Below are positions 43,162-53,900 of a stretch of 64,000 nt of DNA, piece by piece. A program made the translations under genes and the position numbers. This DNA comes from Tenacibaculum sp. 190524A05c. Lineage in GTDB: Bacteria; Bacteroidota; Bacteroidia; Flavobacteriales; Flavobacteriaceae. The notes beneath the pieces were generated by a model. That model was not told the origin of the DNA, ran no database searches, and saw only the letters and a list, made by a program, of their open reading frames with translations. Position 1 is the stretch's first letter, and the number at the start of each line of letters is the position of its first letter. Where the stretch lies: contig NZ_OZ038523.1 in assembly GCF_964036595.1 (NCBI RefSeq), positions 338,501 to 402,500 of the forward strand, given 5' to 3'.

Positions 43162-44357
43162 CTATGTTTTCTTTGTTGTAAAGCTAATAGGCCAAAAATC
43201 GGACCTAAAGCCAAAATAGTAAAGAGGTGTTCTTTATTTATGTAAGTGCTTGCCAAATTAATGGTTTGTAAGCTAATTATAGTTAATGAAAAACCAATAC
43301 AGTTTACAATAGTTAAGGCAGTTCCTTTAATTTCAGGATCGGCGTTTTTTGCAACCAAAGTTGAGAATAAAGGAGAATCCATAATAACAGTGTAACCCCA
43401 AATCAGTAAGAATAATAGTAATAATTCCTTATTAAGATGAAAAAGAGTAGGAGATAGCAAACAGCAAATTCCTGATATGCTTAAGGCTATCATTGCAATT
43501 CTTTTTTCTTTCCATTTTAAAGACAAATATCCTGCACTAACACAAGCAATACTACCAATTGAAATGATTATAAATGCCCACAAGGAAGTATTAATTGAAT
43601 CATTGGCATGTGAATCATTATACATCTTAAGAATTACAGGAACAAAAGTCCAGAAGGTATATAACTCCCACATATGACCGAAATAACCAAAAGCTGCAGA
43701 TCTAAAAGGTTTGTTTTTAAAAACATCAATAATTGCGCTTAATTTTAACTTTGAACTTTTCTTTCGATGTGGTCCATCAGGAACAAAAGCTAAAATAGCA
43801 CCACCTCCTAAAACGGCAAGAATTGAAGTACTTGCAATTACAGATTCCCAAGGGAAAGAGGTTTTTAAAACAGATAATAAATGAGGAAAAGCGGTTCCTA
43901 ATACTAATGCTCCAACTAAATACCCTAAAGATTTTCCTAGATGTTTCTTAAAATGATCTGCTGCAATTTTCATCCCAATTGGATAAATTCCGGCTAAAAA
44001 GAACCCCGTAAAAAAGCGCAATACGATTAAGCTAACAATTGTATTAGAATTAACCATAATACCTAAATTAAATAGGGCGCCAATTAATGCACAAAAGAAA
44101 AATACTTTAGAAGGAGAAAAACGATCTGCAATATTTAGTAATGCAAAAATCAAGGTTCCTGAAATAAACCCAAGTTGTACTGCTGAAGTTAAATTTGCTA
44201 AAGAGTTTTCTGATAAATGAAATTCATCTATTAAATAACTCATCACTCCATTACCTGCAAACCATAATGAGGTACATAGAAACTGAGCAGTAACTATTAT
44301 AATTAAAAAAAAGACTTTCCTATGCAAAGGTTGAATTTTAGGGAAAAAACTTACCAC
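43158..44357 (-). CDS. MFS transporter
   Basis: A 399-residue inner-membrane transporter with about 12 membrane segments. The loop between segments 2 and 3 reads NIADRFSPSKVF, the MFS-specific D-R pair, and FFTGFFLAGIYPIGMKIA is the fourth segment, like those of sugar-phosphate or cyanate-type MFS carriers. It starts with GTG. It stands alone between the LytTR regulator and the hut genes, so the substrate cannot be guessed. Confidence 0.82.
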   Translation of the reverse strand: MVSFFPKIQPLHRKVFFLIIIVTAQFLCTSLWFAGNGVMSYLIDEFHLSENSLANLTSAVQLGFISGTLIFALLNIADRFSPSKVFFFCALIGALFNLGIMVNSNTIVSLIVLRFFTGFFLAGIYPIGMKIAADHFKKHLGKSLGYLVGALVLGTAFPHLLSVLKTSFPWESVIASTSILAVLGGGAILAFVPDGPHRKKSSKLKLSAIIDVFKNKPFRSAAFGYFGHMWELYTFWTFVPVILKMYNDSHANDSINTSLWAFIIISIGSIACVSAGYLSLKWKEKRIAMIALSISGICCLLSPTLFHLNKELLLLFLLIWGYTVIMDSPLFSTLVAKNADPEIKGTALTIVNCIGFSLTIISLQTINLASTYINKEHLFTILALGPIFGLLALQQRKHS

Positions 44358-44491
44358 TTTAAATATAGTAAGCTTTTTTTTAATTATGCTTAAGTATTAT
44401 AGTTTTTTTGATTTAATAGTGACAAAATTATTATTGATAATCAAAATTAACTTCAAAAGAAGAACTTTTTAAAATTTTGACATTCAGTAAA

Positions 44492-45511
44492 CTATTTATT
44501 TTGTTTAAAGTTTGTTGCTTTAATAAAATCTGTAATTAAGTAACTTATAAATTTCCCAACTTGAGTTGTGGCTGTATTTTCATTAGAAACAGTTGGAGCT
44601 CCTTCACAAATATGTAAATAAGATGCGTTTTCATGTTTTGCAAAGTAATTTACAAACTGTCTTGTTTGTTGTGGAGTAAAACCACTTGGAGTCATTGCGC
44701 TACTTGGAAAGTATTGGATACAATCTAAATCTATTTCAATACCAAATGATTTTTCAGAAACAAAATTCAAAGCTCGTTGCAATTCACTGTTGAAAGATGT
44801 AGTTTGATATACTTCCATTTCTTCATACATGTTATATTCTATATTAATATGATCATGTATGTATTCGAATATATATTGTGGAGTATAATTTTCATGTAAA
44901 CCAAACATGAAATACTTATCTAGAAATTGATTTTTTAAAGCATACGAAAACCCATTTCCACTATGTCGTTCTTCTAACTTTCTTAAATCAGTATGTGCGT
45001 CAAGATTCACCACATTGATGGCATCTTTTTTTGCTTCAGATAAACCTTTTAAATTACCATAAGCATTGTTATGTCCACCTCCTATAATAATTGGTGTTTT
45101 TCCGCTTGAAGAAATTATTCTAATCCATTTCGAAAGTTCAATATCTATGGCTTCAACAAGTTCATTCCCTTTTTCTCGATCAGAAGGATTGAAATTCACA
45201 ACTTCATCCAAGAAATCTAAATACCCTAGAACCAAGATCTCAGTTCCATTTATAAACTGATTTTGTTGCGTGTTTAATAAAGCTTTTAAAGCAGGAATAA
45301 ACGCTGTATGAGCACCAGGATTTCCATAATTCATTTGTACACCGATATCTTCAGGAACACCAATAATAACGAACTTAGCATTTGAGCTGTTCAATTCATC
45401 TTCAATGTTCTTATGATCAGAAATACATTGAACACATTCACCCAATTTTGTTTCACCATTTCTAGTGGAAACAAACTCATTAATATTTTCTTGAGAAAAT
45501 GTTTGTAACAT
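44492..45511 (-). CDS. hutG: Formimidoylglutamase, ureohydrolase family
   Basis: A 339-residue binuclear manganese hydrolase of the arginase/agmatinase fold. Metal-binding motifs are GGGHNNAYG near residue 140, the NLDAHTDLR strand near residue 165 and IDLDCI near residue 255. It follows imidazolonepropionase by two bases, so formiminoglutamate, the product of HutI, is the likely substrate. The wording GGGHNNAYG is that of the Bacteroidota formimidoylglutamase group, not of arginase. HutH and HutU are not in the window. Confidence 0.87.
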   Translation of the reverse strand: MLQTFSQENINEFVSTRNGETKLGECVQCISDHKNIEDELNSSNAKFVIIGVPEDIGVQMNYGNPGAHTAFIPALKALLNTQQNQFINGTEILVLGYLDFLDEVVNFNPSDREKGNELVEAIDIELSKWIRIISSSGKTPIIIGGGHNNAYGNLKGLSEAKKDAINVVNLDAHTDLRKLEERHSGNGFSYALKNQFLDKYFMFGLHENYTPQYIFEYIHDHINIEYNMYEEMEVYQTTSFNSELQRALNFVSEKSFGIEIDLDCIQYFPSSAMTPSGFTPQQTRQFVNYFAKHENASYLHICEGAPTVSNENTATTQVGKFISYLITDFIKATNFKQNK

Positions 45512-45513
45512 GA

Positions 45514-46749
45514 TTAGATACGTTTTCCGTTAAGATATACAGATTCAATTACATTAGAACCGAAGCTGTACGGTAAATATCCATATGAAGGAATTTCTTT
45601 CGTGATAAAGAAATTTGCTTTTTTACCCTTAGTAATAGAACCAACTTCGTCAGATAAATCCATTGCATAAGCTCCGTTTATAGTTGCTGCATTAATTGCT
45701 TCTTCTGGAGTCATTTTCATTTTTATACAAGCCGTAGAAACTACAAAATTCATATTTCCAGAAGGAGTTGAACCAGGATTATAATCTGTTGCTAAAGCCA
45801 ATGGTAAATCAGCATTAATTATATCTCTAGCAGGAGTATAAGGAATACTAAGAAAGTAAGAACAAGAAGGCAACGCTACGGGCATTGTATCACTTCCTTT
45901 TAAGGCATCAATATCACTTTCAGTCATTATTTCTAAATGATCCACAGATAAAGCTCCTTTAGCAACACTTGCTTGTAATCCTCCAATAGAGGTAAACTGA
46001 TTCACATGAATTTTTGGAACTAATCCATATTTTTTACCTGCATCAATTACTCTTTCTGTTTGTTCAACAGAAAAATAACCAGTTTCGCAAAATGCATCAA
46101 TAAAATCGGCTAAATGTTCTTTACCGATTTGTGGAAGCATTTCGTTGATGATTACATCAATATAGGCTTCTTTATTTTCTTTATATTCTGAAGGAAAAGC
46201 GTGTGCTCCTAAAAACGTTGCTTTAATTGGTATAGAAAAAGTTTCTTTTAACTTTCTAATTACACGAAGCATTTTTAGTTCAGCTTCAACAGTTAAACCA
46301 TAACCAGATTTAATTTCAACTGCACCAGTTCCTAAACTTATGATTTCTTTTAATCTTTTACTTGATTGCTCATACAATTCTTCCTCTGAGGTTTGTTGTA
46401 ATTTTTTTGCTGAATTTAAAATTCCACCACCACGATTGGCAATTTCTTCATAAGTCAAACCATTAATTCTATCTACAAACTCCTGTTCTCTATTACCAGC
46501 ATAAACAATATGTGTATGACTATCACACCAAGAAGGGAAAACCATTTTTCCTTTACAATCAATTAGCATTGCACTTTGATAAGAAGGAATTTTGTCCATT
46601 GTGCCATAATCGATAATTCTTTCATTTTCAATGGCTAAAAAAGCATTTTTAAGCGTTGGTAGAATTGCCATATCCTTACCAGATACTTTTTTAATGTTTC
46701 TTTCTCGTACTTGTATTAATTCCTTGATATTTATCAATATTGTTACCAT
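45514..46749 (-). CDS. hutI: Imidazolonepropionase
   Basis: A 411-residue amidohydrolase that opens imidazolone-5-propionate to formiminoglutamate, the third step of histidine breakdown. The metal site reads CDSHTHIVYAGNR near residue 75, with further His in KATFLGAHAFP near residue 180 and HVNQFTSIGG near residue 243. The Asp ligand is in LATDYNPGS near residue 315. It is the first gene of a two-gene unit with hutG. A perfect TATGTTTG box is placed to start its message about 20 bases before the ATG. Confidence 0.94.
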   Translation of the reverse strand: MVTILINIKELIQVRERNIKKVSGKDMAILPTLKNAFLAIENERIIDYGTMDKIPSYQSAMLIDCKGKMVFPSWCDSHTHIVYAGNREQEFVDRINGLTYEEIANRGGGILNSAKKLQQTSEEELYEQSSKRLKEIISLGTGAVEIKSGYGLTVEAELKMLRVIRKLKETFSIPIKATFLGAHAFPSEYKENKEAYIDVIINEMLPQIGKEHLADFIDAFCETGYFSVEQTERVIDAGKKYGLVPKIHVNQFTSIGGLQASVAKGALSVDHLEIMTESDIDALKGSDTMPVALPSCSYFLSIPYTPARDIINADLPLALATDYNPGSTPSGNMNFVVSTACIKMKMTPEEAINAATINGAYAMDLSDEVGSITKGKKANFFITKEIPSYGYLPYSFGSNVIESVYLNGKRI

Positions 46750-46774
46750 AAAAGCTTTTTAACTTTGAGTAAAA

Positions 46775-46782
46775 CAAACATA
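46775..46782 (-). promoter_or_regulatory. -7 promoter element of hutI-hutG
   Basis: On the minus strand TATGTTTG matches the TAnnTTTG consensus perfectly, 25 bases before the hutI start. No good -33 TTTG was seen at the right distance, because that area runs into the divergent DUF3995 gene. Confidence 0.45.
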
Positions 46783-46801
46783 CATTAAAAAACCAATTAT
46801 T

Positions 46802-47233
46802 ATGTTATTTTTTCTAGGGATTACAAGCGGATTAATATTTTTAGCACTTTCACTTTTACACATATATTGGGCTTTTGGAGGAGTTTATGCTTTAGGCGGC
46901 GTAATTCCAACAAAATCAAATGAGAGTAGAGTTTTCAAAGCACCACCTTTCTTAACTTTTTTAGTAGCTCTATTTCTTTTGTTAGTGGCTATGGTGTATT
47001 TAAATGCCGCTGAGGTTTATGGTATTACTTTTCTCCCAAAGTTTTTACAAGAATTTGGTGTACTTATTTTTGCTTCAATTTTTATCATTAGAGCAATAGG
47101 TGATTTTAAATATGTGGGTTTCTTTAAAAAAATAAAAGGAACACAATTCGCAAAGAATGATTCAAAGTACTTTTCGCCTTTATGCGTATTTCTAGGAATA
47201 GCTGGAATTTTAATTGTAATCTTGGGAAATTGA
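46802..47233 (+). CDS. DUF3995 family four-helix membrane protein
   Basis: A 143-residue integral membrane protein with four hydrophobic segments (about 3-25, 50-68, 82-100 and 124-142). LHIYWAFGG at residue 20 and FIIRAIGDFKYVG near residue 95 match DUF3995. The function of this family is unknown to me. It is divergent from hutI and probably leads a small operon with the DinB-like gene and the next membrane protein. Confidence 0.8.
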   Translation: MLFFLGITSGLIFLALSLLHIYWAFGGVYALGGVIPTKSNESRVFKAPPFLTFLVALFLLLVAMVYLNAAEVYGITFLPKFLQEFGVLIFASIFIIRAIGDFKYVGFFKKIKGTQFAKNDSKYFSPLCVFLGIAGILIVILGN

Positions 47234-47261
47234 TTAATTTAGTTGGAACAAATATTTTTAA

Positions 47262-47768
47262 ATGATACCAACTACAGAATACGTACCGTACTACACACCA
47301 TTTATTTCATTATTACCAGAAGAAAATTCAATTATAGAGAATTTAGAAGCAGCACAAACTGATTTTGAAAACACACTTAGAAACATTTCAAAAGAAAAAG
47401 AGAACTTTTCTTATGCTGAGGGAAAATGGACTATAAAAGAACTCATTCAGCATATTATAGATACCGAACGTGTTTTTTGTTATCGTGCACTAAGTTTTGC
47501 AAGGAATGATCAACAAGATTTACCAGGTTTTGATCAAGACTTATTTGTTGTGAATTCTGTTGCACAGCAAAGAGATTATAACGAATTGTTAGATGAAATG
47601 GTTGTTTTGAGAAAAGGAACTATTCAATTATTCAAAAGTTTTACTCCTGAGGATTTATTAAAAATAGGAACTGGTTCTGGAAATAAGATTTCTGTAAGAG
47701 CTTTAGGAATGGTTATGGCTGGTCATCAACAACACCATTTAAACGTTGTAAAAGAGCGTTATTTATAA
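47262..47768 (+). CDS. DinB-like four-helix metal-binding protein
   Basis: A 168-residue cytoplasmic protein of the DinB/YfiT superfamily. Three His residues form the expected metal site: His in LIQHIIDTERVF near residue 69, and two in MAGHQQHHLNV near residues 156-160. Members include thiol transferases (bacillithiol or mycothiol) and damage-induced proteins of unknown role, and the reaction here is unknown. KWTIKELIQHIID is the classic DinB second helix. Confidence 0.85.
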   Translation: MIPTTEYVPYYTPFISLLPEENSIIENLEAAQTDFENTLRNISKEKENFSYAEGKWTIKELIQHIIDTERVFCYRALSFARNDQQDLPGFDQDLFVVNSVAQQRDYNELLDEMVVLRKGTIQLFKSFTPEDLLKIGTGSGNKISVRALGMVMAGHQQHHLNVVKERYL

Positions 47769-47779
47769 TTAAGGGATTT

Positions 47780-48289
47780 ATGACAACGGATTTAATCGAT
47801 ACAAATTATGTTTACAATCATAGGTTTTTTAGAATTTGGAAAGAACTATTGTTGCTTTATGGAGCTTTATTGATTGGATTGACAATGTTTGATGGAGCAG
47901 AGATTATAAAAAAATATGAGTTTTACATAAGTATATTTTCAAAATTCTTTGCGTTTTCAGCAATGATTTTAGGCCTTATGAATGGTTGGTTATTTTTAAG
48001 AATTGGAGAAGTATCTGTTACAAATGAAGAATTAGTTTTTGAGTTAAAGGACTCAAAAAAAGTAATCGAATTAAAATCAATTAACGAAGTAATATTCGGT
48101 AAAGAATATGGGAAATTCTATTATTTGAAAATCCAGAAATCTGAGTTAACAGTTGAACTTGATAAAAATCAATTGGAGGAATTAAAAAGTATTTTTGAAG
48201 AATTAGATATAGAAATAAAACACAGACACTATATGGATAAGATATCGCAATGGTTTAGAAACTTAACTTCTCGAATCAAATTACCATAG
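47780..48289 (+). CDS. Hypothetical membrane protein with a PH-like domain
   Basis: A 169-residue protein with two membrane segments (about 22-38 and 52-74) followed by a soluble part rich in beta strands (LVFELKDSKKVIELKSINEV), which looks like the bacterial PH domain (bPH). This is a shape-based guess. It begins 11 bases after the DinB-like gene and ends its operon. A small imperfect hairpin just after the stop may help end transcription. Confidence 0.55.
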   Translation: MTTDLIDTNYVYNHRFFRIWKELLLLYGALLIGLTMFDGAEIIKKYEFYISIFSKFFAFSAMILGLMNGWLFLRIGEVSVTNEELVFELKDSKKVIELKSINEVIFGKEYGKFYYLKIQKSELTVELDKNQLEELKSIFEELDIEIKHRHYMDKISQWFRNLTSRIKLP

Positions 48290-48327
48290 TAATTTCTGTG
48301 GAAATATTACTTTTAAAACATTTCATT

Positions 48328-49197
48328 TTAATAAATTTCAACAGCATAATGCTGCTTAAATTCATTATTTACAGGTAATTCAATAATTCCGTCTTTAGTG
48401 GTGAAATCTTGATTTGTAGTTTCTAAATCAGCTGCTCCCATCCAAGGCTCAAAACAAATAAACGGCGCATCTTTTTTTGTCCAAAAAGCAAAGTATTCCC
48501 AGTTTAAGGAATGAAAGTTAATTCCATGATTATGTTTCGAAGATTGTAATGAAATGATATTCGATTTGATATTCTTATAGATTAAAGCATCATCTTCAAA
48601 TAAAGTGTAATCAAGAGAAAGCTTGGTAGGTAATTCGACTGTTGATGGCTTTTCTATTCGTAGTCCATTTTCTTTGTTTAATGAATATTGAAGAGGTTTT
48701 TCTTGATGTTGAAATGCTATATAATAATCAGCAAATGAAGTGTTATTTACTAAAGGACATTTAAACGCAGGATGCGCTCCGATTGAAAAGAATATAGACT
48801 GATTATCAACATTTATAACTTGATAGGTTATTTCCAAAATATTCGCCTTCAATTCATAGGTAATTTGCAGCTTAAATTTATAAGGATATATTTCTAAGGT
48901 TTTTTCAGAAGAAGCTAATTCGAATAAAACCTTATTCTCAGACTGAGAAATAATTACAAATTCGTTATCGCGAGCAAATCCATGTTGCGGTAAATTATAT
49001 TCTTTATCTGCAACATAATAAGTATGATCTTTTAATTTTCCAACAATAGGAAATAGAATAGGAGCGTGGCGTTTCCAAAACTTAGGATCCCCATTCCATA
49101 GATAATCTAATTGAGTTTCTTTTGAATAGAGTTTAGTTAATTCTGCCCCAAATAAGGCGATATTCGCCTTGATTTTATCGTTTTCTAGTACAATCAT
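48328..49197 (-). CDS. Aldose 1-epimerase family protein
   Basis: A 289-residue cytoplasmic galactose-mutarotase-fold protein of the LacX/YeaD-like group. The core shows LDYLWNGDPKFWKRHAPILFP (in part, near residue 32), LPQHGFAR with a conserved His near residue 68, and SIGAHPAFKCP near residue 145 with the second His. Members change the anomeric form of sugars or hexose 6-phosphates. The ATG at 49197 was chosen; an in-frame TTG 12 codons earlier lies inside the terminator of the upstream gene and is unlikely. Confidence 0.82.
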   Translation of the reverse strand: MIVLENDKIKANIALFGAELTKLYSKETQLDYLWNGDPKFWKRHAPILFPIVGKLKDHTYYVADKEYNLPQHGFARDNEFVIISQSENKVLFELASSEKTLEIYPYKFKLQITYELKANILEITYQVINVDNQSIFFSIGAHPAFKCPLVNNTSFADYYIAFQHQEKPLQYSLNKENGLRIEKPSTVELPTKLSLDYTLFEDDALIYKNIKSNIISLQSSKHNHGINFHSLNWEYFAFWTKKDAPFICFEPWMGAADLETTNQDFTTKDGIIELPVNNEFKQHYAVEIY

Positions 49198-49213
49198 TTC
49201 TTTTTCTTTGAAA

Positions 49214-49241
49214 TAAAAAATCCTTACCAACAAGGTAAGGA
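49214..49241 (-). terminator. Rho-independent terminator after the guanine deaminase gene
   Basis: On the minus strand TCCTTACC and GGTAAGGA form a perfect 8-base stem with a five-base loop, followed by six T. It starts ten bases after the deaminase stop. Confidence 0.9.
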
Positions 49242-49250
49242 TTATAAATT

Positions 49251-49724
49251 TTAATATTCGATTTTATCGTCTTTTTCTGACCACTTTTGAAATGGCTCTA
49301 ATGCGATATCTCTTCCTACTTGTTCAAAAGGAATACTTCTTTTTTCATAAGGCAAAGGAATCTCTTTATAAATGAATTCATCATCAAACCCAATATTTGC
49401 AGCATCCACTTGATTGCTTCCGTAATAAACTTTATCTGGTCTTGCCCAATAAATTGCCCCTAAACACATCGGACATGGTTCACAAGAAGTATATACAATA
49501 CAACCATCCAATTGAAAAGTTCCTAAATTTTTACAAGCATCTCTAATGGCAGTAACTTCTGCATGTGCTGTAGGATCATTTGTTGAGGTAACTTTATTAT
49601 TTCCACGACCAACAATTTCTCCGTCTTTAACAATAATACATCCAAACGGACCACCTTCATTGTTTTGCATTCCTCTTAAAGCAGCTTTTACTGCTTCGCT
49701 CATATATTCTTCGTGTGTATTCAT
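49251..49724 (-). CDS. guaD: Guanine deaminase, nucleoside-deaminase type
   Basis: A 157-residue zinc enzyme of the cytidine deaminase superfamily. The zinc site is TAHAEVTAI (His and the proton-shuttling Glu, about residues 53-56) with SCEPCPMC (about residues 80-87). The length, the GGPFG segment, the NVTSTNDPTAHAE-like wording, AIYWARPDKVYYG and GFDDEFIYKEI match Bacillus subtilis guanine deaminase closely. It should turn guanine into xanthine. It could also be a tRNA or other base deaminase, but the C-terminal part favours GuaD. Confidence 0.87.
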   Translation of the reverse strand: MNTHEEYMSEAVKAALRGMQNNEGGPFGCIIVKDGEIVGRGNNKVTSTNDPTAHAEVTAIRDACKNLGTFQLDGCIVYTSCEPCPMCLGAIYWARPDKVYYGSNQVDAANIGFDDEFIYKEIPLPYEKRSIPFEQVGRDIALEPFQKWSEKDDKIEY

Positions 49725-49766
49725 GTTTTTATTTTAAAGAAAAAAGGGCAACAAAAATAGTAGATT

Positions 49767-50921
49767 TTATAATACGAAAGCATTTTCAAGCCTTCTTTTC
49801 CAAAAAATAGATTTATTCCAACGAGTTTCGGCTCCATAAAAAAGGTTCTTATGCTTTACATAATGCGCCCAAACGGATTCTATTTGTGAAGTATATTGTT
49901 TTGAAAATTGATTCATTTTTTCAGGATCCGTTAAATCCGAAAGTTGAGATGTTTTCAGTAATTCAGAAACTTGCATGGCATTAGCCATGGCATTAAAAAT
50001 TCCTTGAGAAGATAAGGGATCAAAACTTAAAGCAGCATCACCTAATGCTAACCATTGTTGACCAACTGCCGTATTTAGTTTTGTAGAATTAGCACTAACC
50101 ACACCATGAAAGTCCACTTCGTCAGTATGATGCTCTACTAGTTTATTTATAGTACTGTTCTTATGTAATAGCTGTGAGAATGAGGTAAAGTTTTTGAACA
50201 CTTTTTTGTCAAATATATCTGAATCTGTTTGATAAGAAATTACCCGTTTGTTTTCTGGTAAAACCGCAGAATACCACCAGCCAAATTCATCACTTATAAT
50301 AGAACTCATGGTGTTTTTAGATGTATTTGGTACCGTTAACCAACAAGATATTAAAGAATCAAAATGTGTTCTTTTTATACCTAAACTTCTAGCAAAATGA
50401 GAATTTCTGCCTGTAGCATCAATAACAAAGTCAGTATCAATAGTAATTGATGTTCTGTTTTTAGGATTATCCTTTTTACTAATAGTCTTCCATTTTCCAC
50501 TCGAATAATCACTGTTGAATAATCGATATCCCCAAAATCCTTTTACACCTTTTTCTAAGGCTTTTTCTCTTAGAAATAAACCTAATTTTTTTCGATTAAC
50601 ACTTTTTGATAATCCATCTGGGTTTCTCAAATGATCAAGTATTTGTAATTGATCACTTCCCCAGTAGGATTGCATTCCTAAATTATTTAGAAATAAGTTT
50701 TCATATTGATCATCATTTAAAGATAATCCAAGAGCGTTAAAAACACGTTTTGTAGCTGGAGCCAATGATTCTCCAACTTTATCTACGGGTTCTTCTAGTT
50801 TATCTATTAAGGTTACATTATAGGTTTCAGATAAAGAAATGGCAGCAATGCAACCTGCAATGCCGCCACCTATAATTAATATTTCTGTATTATGATTTGT
50901 ATTCATAGTACAATAGCTCAT
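49767..50921 (-). CDS. LodB-like FAD-dependent maturation enzyme
   Basis: A 384-residue flavoprotein. The N-terminus ILIIGGGIAGCIAAISL binds FAD, followed by DKVGESLAPAT near residue 46 and LALGDAALSFDPLSSQG near residue 290. This is the pattern of tryptophan-halogenase-related oxidoreductases and of LodB/GoxB. In known systems LodB is needed to build the cysteine tryptophylquinone cofactor in LodA. Its start overlaps the stop of the lodA-like gene by one base, so the pair is coupled as in Marinomonas. It probably acts in the cytoplasm. A second Met five codons on could also be the start. Confidence 0.83.
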   Translation of the reverse strand: MSYCTMNTNHNTEILIIGGGIAGCIAAISLSETYNVTLIDKLEEPVDKVGESLAPATKRVFNALGLSLNDDQYENLFLNNLGMQSYWGSDQLQILDHLRNPDGLSKSVNRKKLGLFLREKALEKGVKGFWGYRLFNSDYSSGKWKTISKKDNPKNRTSITIDTDFVIDATGRNSHFARSLGIKRTHFDSLISCWLTVPNTSKNTMSSIISDEFGWWYSAVLPENKRVISYQTDSDIFDKKVFKNFTSFSQLLHKNSTINKLVEHHTDEVDFHGVVSANSTKLNTAVGQQWLALGDAALSFDPLSSQGIFNAMANAMQVSELLKTSQLSDLTDPEKMNQFSKQYTSQIESVWAHYVKHKNLFYGAETRWNKSIFWKRRLENAFVL

Positions 50922-53900
50922 TATTTTGGAATAAACCTAGAGAAACGAGTCATTTTCTCAGGAATACCAACTTCTGTTTTCTTAAGAGGTACATCTTGAT
51001 GAGACTTATTCTTGGTTTTATTAATTCCATGTAATTTCGAAGCTAATAAATTTACTGTATGAATCACATTTGGAGTAGGTGCATAATCTTTAGTTAATTC
51101 ATCCTCAACTAAAGTTAATAATTCTCCTTTAGCTCCTTCCAGTAAAAGTTCTTCGTTTAATAAATCTTTATGAGATAATTTTTCAACTGCCGATAATAAT
51201 AAACCTTTGGTTTCAGTATTTAAAGCATCAACATCTAAAGTTACGGCTAAATCATCTAAAGTAGCTCTAAGTAAAGCTTGTTCTTGTTCTGGAGTAGGCG
51301 TAATTCCAACTTGCATTTCTTTTGGGAAATTAGGATCATTTAAAACTCCAGGTCGCTTTTGGACAACAGCTAGTTTATCAAAATACTTAACCATGCTGTT
51401 AATTTGATTCGTGTAGTTTGGAGCAGCACCATCCAATGGAAGATCACTTAGCCAGTCGGCTCTATCAGCAAAAGCTTCCATACGAGTTTCTTCCGCTAAG
51501 CTTTTATCTACAGTTTGATCGTATCGTTTTTCATTTAAAATATTATTAGGAACTCTTGCAGGCCAAAACGTAGGTAAATACGGATCATAAGTTGTGGTAT
51601 ATCCATCTCTACAACTTGCTGTATCCGTTTGCCATGGAATTGCCATCCAACGTGTGATTCCACCAGCAACTTGTCCGCCTAATATTGGACCTTTAGCTAA
51701 GGTTAACGTATCACTATTCATTGTTGGTCCGTAATAAACATTATTTACTGGAGGAGTAGCTTTTGCGTGTTTTACTCTAAAAGGAGCCATGTACATTCCA
51801 GAAGAACGCATAGGCCAAGTCATTTCACATCCTGGATGGAATGCATCAGCTAAACAAAAATCCATTGCAGCTTTAGTTAGCATATCAGGCTGTTCATGAA
51901 TAGGTAAATCATCAATGGTTTTTTGTTGTTCATGAAACGGACAACCTTCTGTATCCATATAATCAGCATCAAAATCTCCAGTTACCCATTGATCTAGAAA
52001 CTCTAATTGTAATTCTGATAAAGTAGCATGTTGGCGCACAGATCCTGTTGAAGGAATACTAATTGCATCTCCATATAACCAAGGCCATAATTGAGGAGCT
52101 TCAGCACCAGTAACATCAATTCTTCTAAAATTATTAGAAATAGTTCTTCTCATTTCTAAAAAAGCCGGAGAAGGATTACCTAGTTTCTTGATCCATTGTT
52201 TAGAAGTGTAATTGAATTGTCCTCCCCAACCAAAAGCTCCAGCGAATCCAGCATTTACCCATTGTAAATCTGTCATACGTTGAAATATTGGTAATATGTC
52301 TTTTGTAAAAGAAGGACGTTGTGGTCTTGTTAACATTCCAGATTTTACAGCAACACTTCTCATTAAATCCCACATTGTTCTCACCGATTTTTGCATTGGA
52401 GCATAATCTGGTGGAGCACAAACAACCCAAGCAGGATCAACCTTTAATTTTGTTCCATTATATTCAACTTCGGCAGTAATTGGTCCATCCGAAGTATCAT
52501 CATACCAACCTTCATTATTGGCAAAAGTAATTGCGATATCACCGTCTATGTTTTCAGATTTTCCATGACCTCCCAACATGATTAGTCTTCCTTTTTCGTC
52601 AGTTCTCATTTCACCTAAATACACTTTCTTAGATAAAAACTCACCTTCGAAAATTGGTCCATCTTGAATATTTGTTCCAGAAATAGATTGCGCACCACCA
52701 TCAATTAATAAGGTTTCACGATTTGGAACATTTATATTTCTTAAAAATGAAGGCGGAGCATCAGCAGCTTCAGGTATATCTAATGCCAATTGAAATTGAT
52801 ACCAAGAAGCTTTTTGATTCGCTAAATGTGAATGCCATGTGATATTTGCATTTTCAGCAGTTAATTCTTTTATAGCTTTTCCAGCAGCATTAAAACCATA
52901 GATTCTAAATTGTGCTGCTTGTCTTTTTAAAGCCCCTAATTCATCTCTATACGCATAAGGATCTTCTTGTGCGATAGGTTCGTCAGTTAATGGTCCTAGG
53001 AAATATTCGTTTTGACTATTTCCAACTCTCATTATTCCTATTGGTGGATAAATACCAGCAGTTACAATGCAATCATCATCCTCATCCGTATTTCCTTGAA
53101 ACTCCGGATTTCGCTCTTTTGGTTCTTCTAAAAGTTCTCCATTCGCTTGATGACGAGCTTCTGCGCTTGCTGCATAAACTAATTTTCTAACTTCAGCGAT
53201 TGATCCTAATGGCTTATGTTGAGATAAAGTTCTCCAAATATTAAAGGCTAAATTACTACCGAATTCTGCCTGACCGATTGCAGCAACATTTTGTTGAGGT
53301 AAATGAAGTTTAGCTATACAGATGTATGGACTTTCTTCAGTACTCCAAACTACTTGAGCATCATCAATAGGCATTGTTTCAGGATTTGTTCTTAACTGAA
53401 TTTCAAATCTGAATGTAGCATCGCCTTGTAGTAAACGTTTTTCAAGATCGATTTTTAAGTAATCATTTTCATTAAACGGAGTTCCTTTATATGTGTTTTC
53501 GGGAACCAAACGATATTTTACAATTTGGTTATCTCCTAATTTAAAAGGAAGTATCGCCCAATAACTTGCACTTAAAACACTTGCTTCTTCTTTAGTCATT
53601 GCTTGAAGAATTGCAGCAAGCTCAGGATGTTTTTCGATATAAGAATCATAATCTCTATCAATTACACCGGCCGTTGTGAAACTACACATTTGTTGGGCGT
53701 CTCTTGCAAAAAAGCGATCAATATTTTGCATGATGAAATCCGCATTTGTTCCACCATCTAAAATATTTTCACCATCCACTCCAAAAAGTTTAAGTCCAAC
53801 ACCCAAAGTAGAATGTAAATCTGGTGAAGTAGGAGTAGTGTCACTTGAAAATCGAACAGCACATTCGTAAGAATCTCCAGCAAATATTCCTAGTTTGAAG

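Noticed and set aside
49198..49233. TTG at 49233 as start of the aldose epimerase-like gene
   Set aside because: It lies inside the terminator hairpin of the deaminase gene; the ATG at 49197 opens the conserved part.
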